Source of the DNA: Deltaproteobacteria bacterium
GTDB lineage: Bacteria; Desulfobacterota; Desulfobacteria; Desulfobacterales; JAFDHS01
Assembly: GCA_019308655.1 (NCBI GenBank)
Contig: JAFDHS010000067.1
Location: 1 to 5,927 of the forward strand
DNA length: 5,927 nucleotides
Reading direction: 5' to 3'
Part shown: positions 5,174 to 5,927 of the stretch, piece by piece
How positions within the stretch are numbered: the stretch's first letter is position 1
Layout: every line of letters begins with the position of its first letter
Position numbers and translations under genes: made by a program
Notes under the pieces: model-generated
What the model was told of the DNA's origin: nothing
The model's database searches: none
What the model saw: only the letters and a program-made list of their open reading frames with translations

Positions 5174-5347
5174 AGAGAATTTTTCTGCGAACAAGCCTGA
5201 TATTTTGCTCGCCAAGCAAAATTTGTGACCTGATTTTTTTTAGAGATTTAAGGGACTCGGAAAGAATAAATTGAATAATTTATTCTTTCCGAGTCCCTAA
5301 TGCCTAAATCGGCATTTATATTACTTTCAAAATAGAATCAGCCAAGA
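5174..5347. other. Non-coding DNA between rhodanese gene and riboswitch
   Basis: No gene is seen. An AT-rich hairpin (ATTTTGCT 5202-5209 and AGCAAAAT 5215-5222, loop of 5) is followed after 11 nt by eight T (5234-5241), then a long palindrome (5251-5298). Possible -10 elements TATATT (5317-5322) and TAGAAT (5333-5338) lie where transcription of the riboswitch should begin. TAGAAT would place the start near 5345, just before the aptamer. No good -35 is visible for either. Confidence 0.5.
5251..5298. repeat. Perfect 22-bp inverted repeat with 4-nt loop (long hairpin, possible terminator)
   Basis: The left arm 5251-5272 (begins AGGGACTCGG) and right arm 5277-5298 (ends CCGAGTCCCT) are exact reverse complements around GAAT. 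The base is GC-rich and the upper half is only A/T-rich. Outer arms GATTTA (5245-5250) and TAAATC (5305-5310) add six more pairs after a six-base bulge (5299-5304). No T-run follows on either strand, so it is not a standard intrinsic terminator. It may stop or protect the 3' end of the rhodanese transcript, or separate it from the riboswitch promoter. Confidence 0.85.
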
Positions 5348-5430
5348 TTTGACAAAGCCAAACCTATAGCGAGGTGAAGACGGAAAGCTACGGGTCTGCA
5401 AAGGCAGATAGCCGGGTTGCCTGCTCAAGG
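5348..5430 (+). ncRNA. GEMM class I cyclic dinucleotide riboswitch aptamer (c-di-GMP predicted)
   Basis: This RNA would bind a cyclic dinucleotide and control the ferredoxin operon. Conserved GEMM-I elements occur in order: GCCAAACC (5357-5364), GACGGAAAGC (5379-5388), ACGGGTCT (5390-5397), a hairpin TCTGC-AAAG-GCAGA, and AGCCGGGTTGCC (5410-5421), which holds the ligand-pairing cytosine. Closing helix P1 can form from TTTGA (5348-5352) and TCAAG (5425-5429). By alignment to Vc2, G5357 is position 20 (G favours c-di-GMP; A is typical of cGAMP-sensing relatives), C5358 is 21, G5383 is 46, and A5384 is the intercalating A47. C21-G46 replaces the Vc2 G21-C46 pair. The second helix is weak: only ACCT/AGGT pairs clearly, with an extra TGAA before GACGG. 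Class membership is solid; ligand identity is inferred. Confidence 0.85.
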
Positions 5431-5451
5431 CGATTCGGTTTTTTTATTTTT
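5412..5451 (+). terminator. Riboswitch-controlled intrinsic terminator (expression platform)
   Basis: CCGGGTTGCC (5412-5421) and GGCGATTCGG (5429-5438) form ten continuous pairs (including G-U pairs) around the loop TGCTCAA, followed by T7-A-T5 (5439-5451). The 5' arm is the 3' strand of the aptamer core, and the loop plus first bases of the 3' arm belong to P1. Terminator and folded aptamer are therefore mutually exclusive, so ligand binding should allow read-through. This predicts an ON switch. Confidence 0.82.
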
Positions 5452-5574
5452 GAATCTTTTTTCTCTGTTCTAAAAACCTGATCATCAAAGGGAAAGTGTT
5501 TTTTTGTAGCTACTTTCTTATTTTTGGGGCAGTTCCAAAATAGAAATTGAGTATTAATTAACAAGGAGTTTTTC
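5452..5574 (+). other. 5' leader between riboswitch terminator and ferredoxin start
   Basis: These 123 bases are AT-rich and non-coding, with several T-runs (for example 5500-5506). I see no further hairpin of note. It ends with a strong Shine-Dalgarno sequence, AAGGAG (5563-5568), 6 nt before ATG 5575. Confidence 0.55.
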
Positions 5575-5927
5575 ATGAAAACCGTTTTTGTCGATGTGGA
5601 AAAATGCGTAGGGTGCAGACACTGTGAGATTGCTTGTGCGATAGAGCATTCTCAAAAGAAAGACTTGATGTCTGTCTTACAGGATACTCCACAACCTCAG
5701 CCTAGAATAAAAGTCGGTTTGGGGATAGATTTTATGACATTTCCAAATCGCTGCCGACATTGTGATCCTGCTCCTTGCCGGCAGATTTGTCCAACAGGAG
5801 CAATCTATCGGGATGAAGAATCGGGTTCCGTTCTTGTAAAGGAAGATGAATGTATATCCTGTGGAATGTGCGCAATGGTATGTCCCTTTAGCGCTATTAC
5901 TTTTCATAAAACCCTTAACAGGGACAA
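5575..5927 (+). CDS. CooF-like polyferredoxin, partial at the window edge
   Basis: The frame is open from ATG 5575 to the right edge, giving 117 residues with the C-terminus missing. This is a cytoplasmic electron-transfer protein (no signal peptide) with at least three [4Fe-4S] motifs. The first is CVGCRHCEIAC (C11, C14, C17, C21). The second is CRHCDPAPCRQICP (C60, C63, C68, C72). The third is CISCGMCAMVCP (C93, C96, C99, C103). The AIEHS stretch after the first motif is characteristic of CooF and related subunits serving CO dehydrogenase, hydrogenases or aldehyde:ferredoxin oxidoreductases; the 4-residue spacing C63-DPAP-C68 is that of the DMSO-reductase/HycB-type fold. A fourth motif is expected if the protein has the usual 140-190 residues or more. 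The gene follows a cyclic dinucleotide riboswitch and is probably first in its operon. The catalytic partner lies beyond the window. Confidence 0.88.
   Translation, partial: MKTVFVDVEKCVGCRHCEIACAIEHSQKKDLMSVLQDTPQPQPRIKVGLGIDFMTFPNRCRHCDPAPCRQICPTGAIYRDEESGSVLVKEDECISCGMCAMVCPFSAITFHKTLNRD

Noticed and set aside
4724..5215. A 163-codon open frame on the minus strand
   Set aside because: It lies wholly opposite the rhodanese gene, which has a signal peptide, catalytic motif and ribosome site; the antisense product shows no recognisable motif.
5202..5241. Intrinsic terminator after the rhodanese gene (AT-rich hairpin plus T8)
   Set aside because: The stem has only two G-C pairs and the T-run begins 11 nt after it, which is not a working intrinsic terminator layout.
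5251..5298. Terminal inverted repeats of an insertion sequence
   Set aside because: The arms are separated by only 4 bases, there is no transposase and no target duplication is evident.
5349..5354. TTGACA as a consensus -35 promoter element
   Set aside because: It lies inside the riboswitch aptamer and contributes to helix P1; no -10 element follows at suitable spacing.
5677..5907. A 76-codon minus-strand frame
   Set aside because: It is antisense to the cysteine-rich ferredoxin, has no ribosome site and no family features.
1..5927. CRISPR array, tRNA or rRNA gene
   Set aside because: No spaced direct repeats of 25-40 bp, no cloverleaf-like sequence and no rRNA segment were found on reading either strand by eye.

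Overview
The window looks like chromosomal DNA from an anaerobic, sulfur-metabolising bacterium, most likely Desulfobacterota or a relative. The evidence is moderate GC, a split b6-type quinol/Rieske complex, a YedE-TusA-DsrE sulfur-trafficking cluster, and a GEMM-type (cyclic dinucleotide) riboswitch ahead of a multi-cluster ferredoxin. No rRNA or other taxonomic marker is present, so this assignment is inferred.

Layout. (1) Bases 1-1460 hold a divergent respiratory locus. A minus-strand gene running off the left edge encodes the C-terminal (subunit IV-like) part of cytochrome b. Across a 60-bp gap lie a Tat-anchored Rieske protein and a b6-type four-histidine cytochrome b, whose genes overlap by 4 bp. 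(2) Bases 1461-1750 are non-coding and carry a 10-bp tandem repeat in about four copies. (3) Bases 1751-4066 encode a YedE/TsuA-type permease, TusA, and three small proteins that I read as TusD/DsrE-, TusC/DsrF- and TusB/DsrH-like. The last is only 57 residues long. This matches the YTD (YedE-TusA-DsrE) cluster reported, as I recall, as a marker of sulfur-disproportionating bacteria, where two of the genes are called hypothetical. (4) Bases 4080-5173 encode two exported proteins, a TPR protein ending in cysteine and a single-domain rhodanese. (5) Bases 5174-5574 are non-coding and hold a perfect 22-bp palindrome, then a class I GEMM riboswitch whose 3' strand also forms the 5' arm of an intrinsic terminator. 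(6) From 5575 to the right edge is a CooF-like ferredoxin with three visible [4Fe-4S] motifs, controlled by that riboswitch.

How the parts may work together (inference): the permease would move thiosulfate or another sulfur species across the membrane. TusA and the TusDCB-like proteins would carry it as protein persulfide in the cytoplasm. The exported TPR protein and rhodanese would handle sulfane sulfur outside. The quinol/Rieske complex would connect electrons to the membrane quinone pool. The ferredoxin unit appears to be a separate, second-messenger-controlled redox operon.

The most notable points are the complete TusA-D-C-B-like relay with a miniaturised TusB, the apparent ON-type riboswitch, the Qo motif without its glutamate, and the possible C-terminal cysteine sulfur carrier beside the rhodanese.
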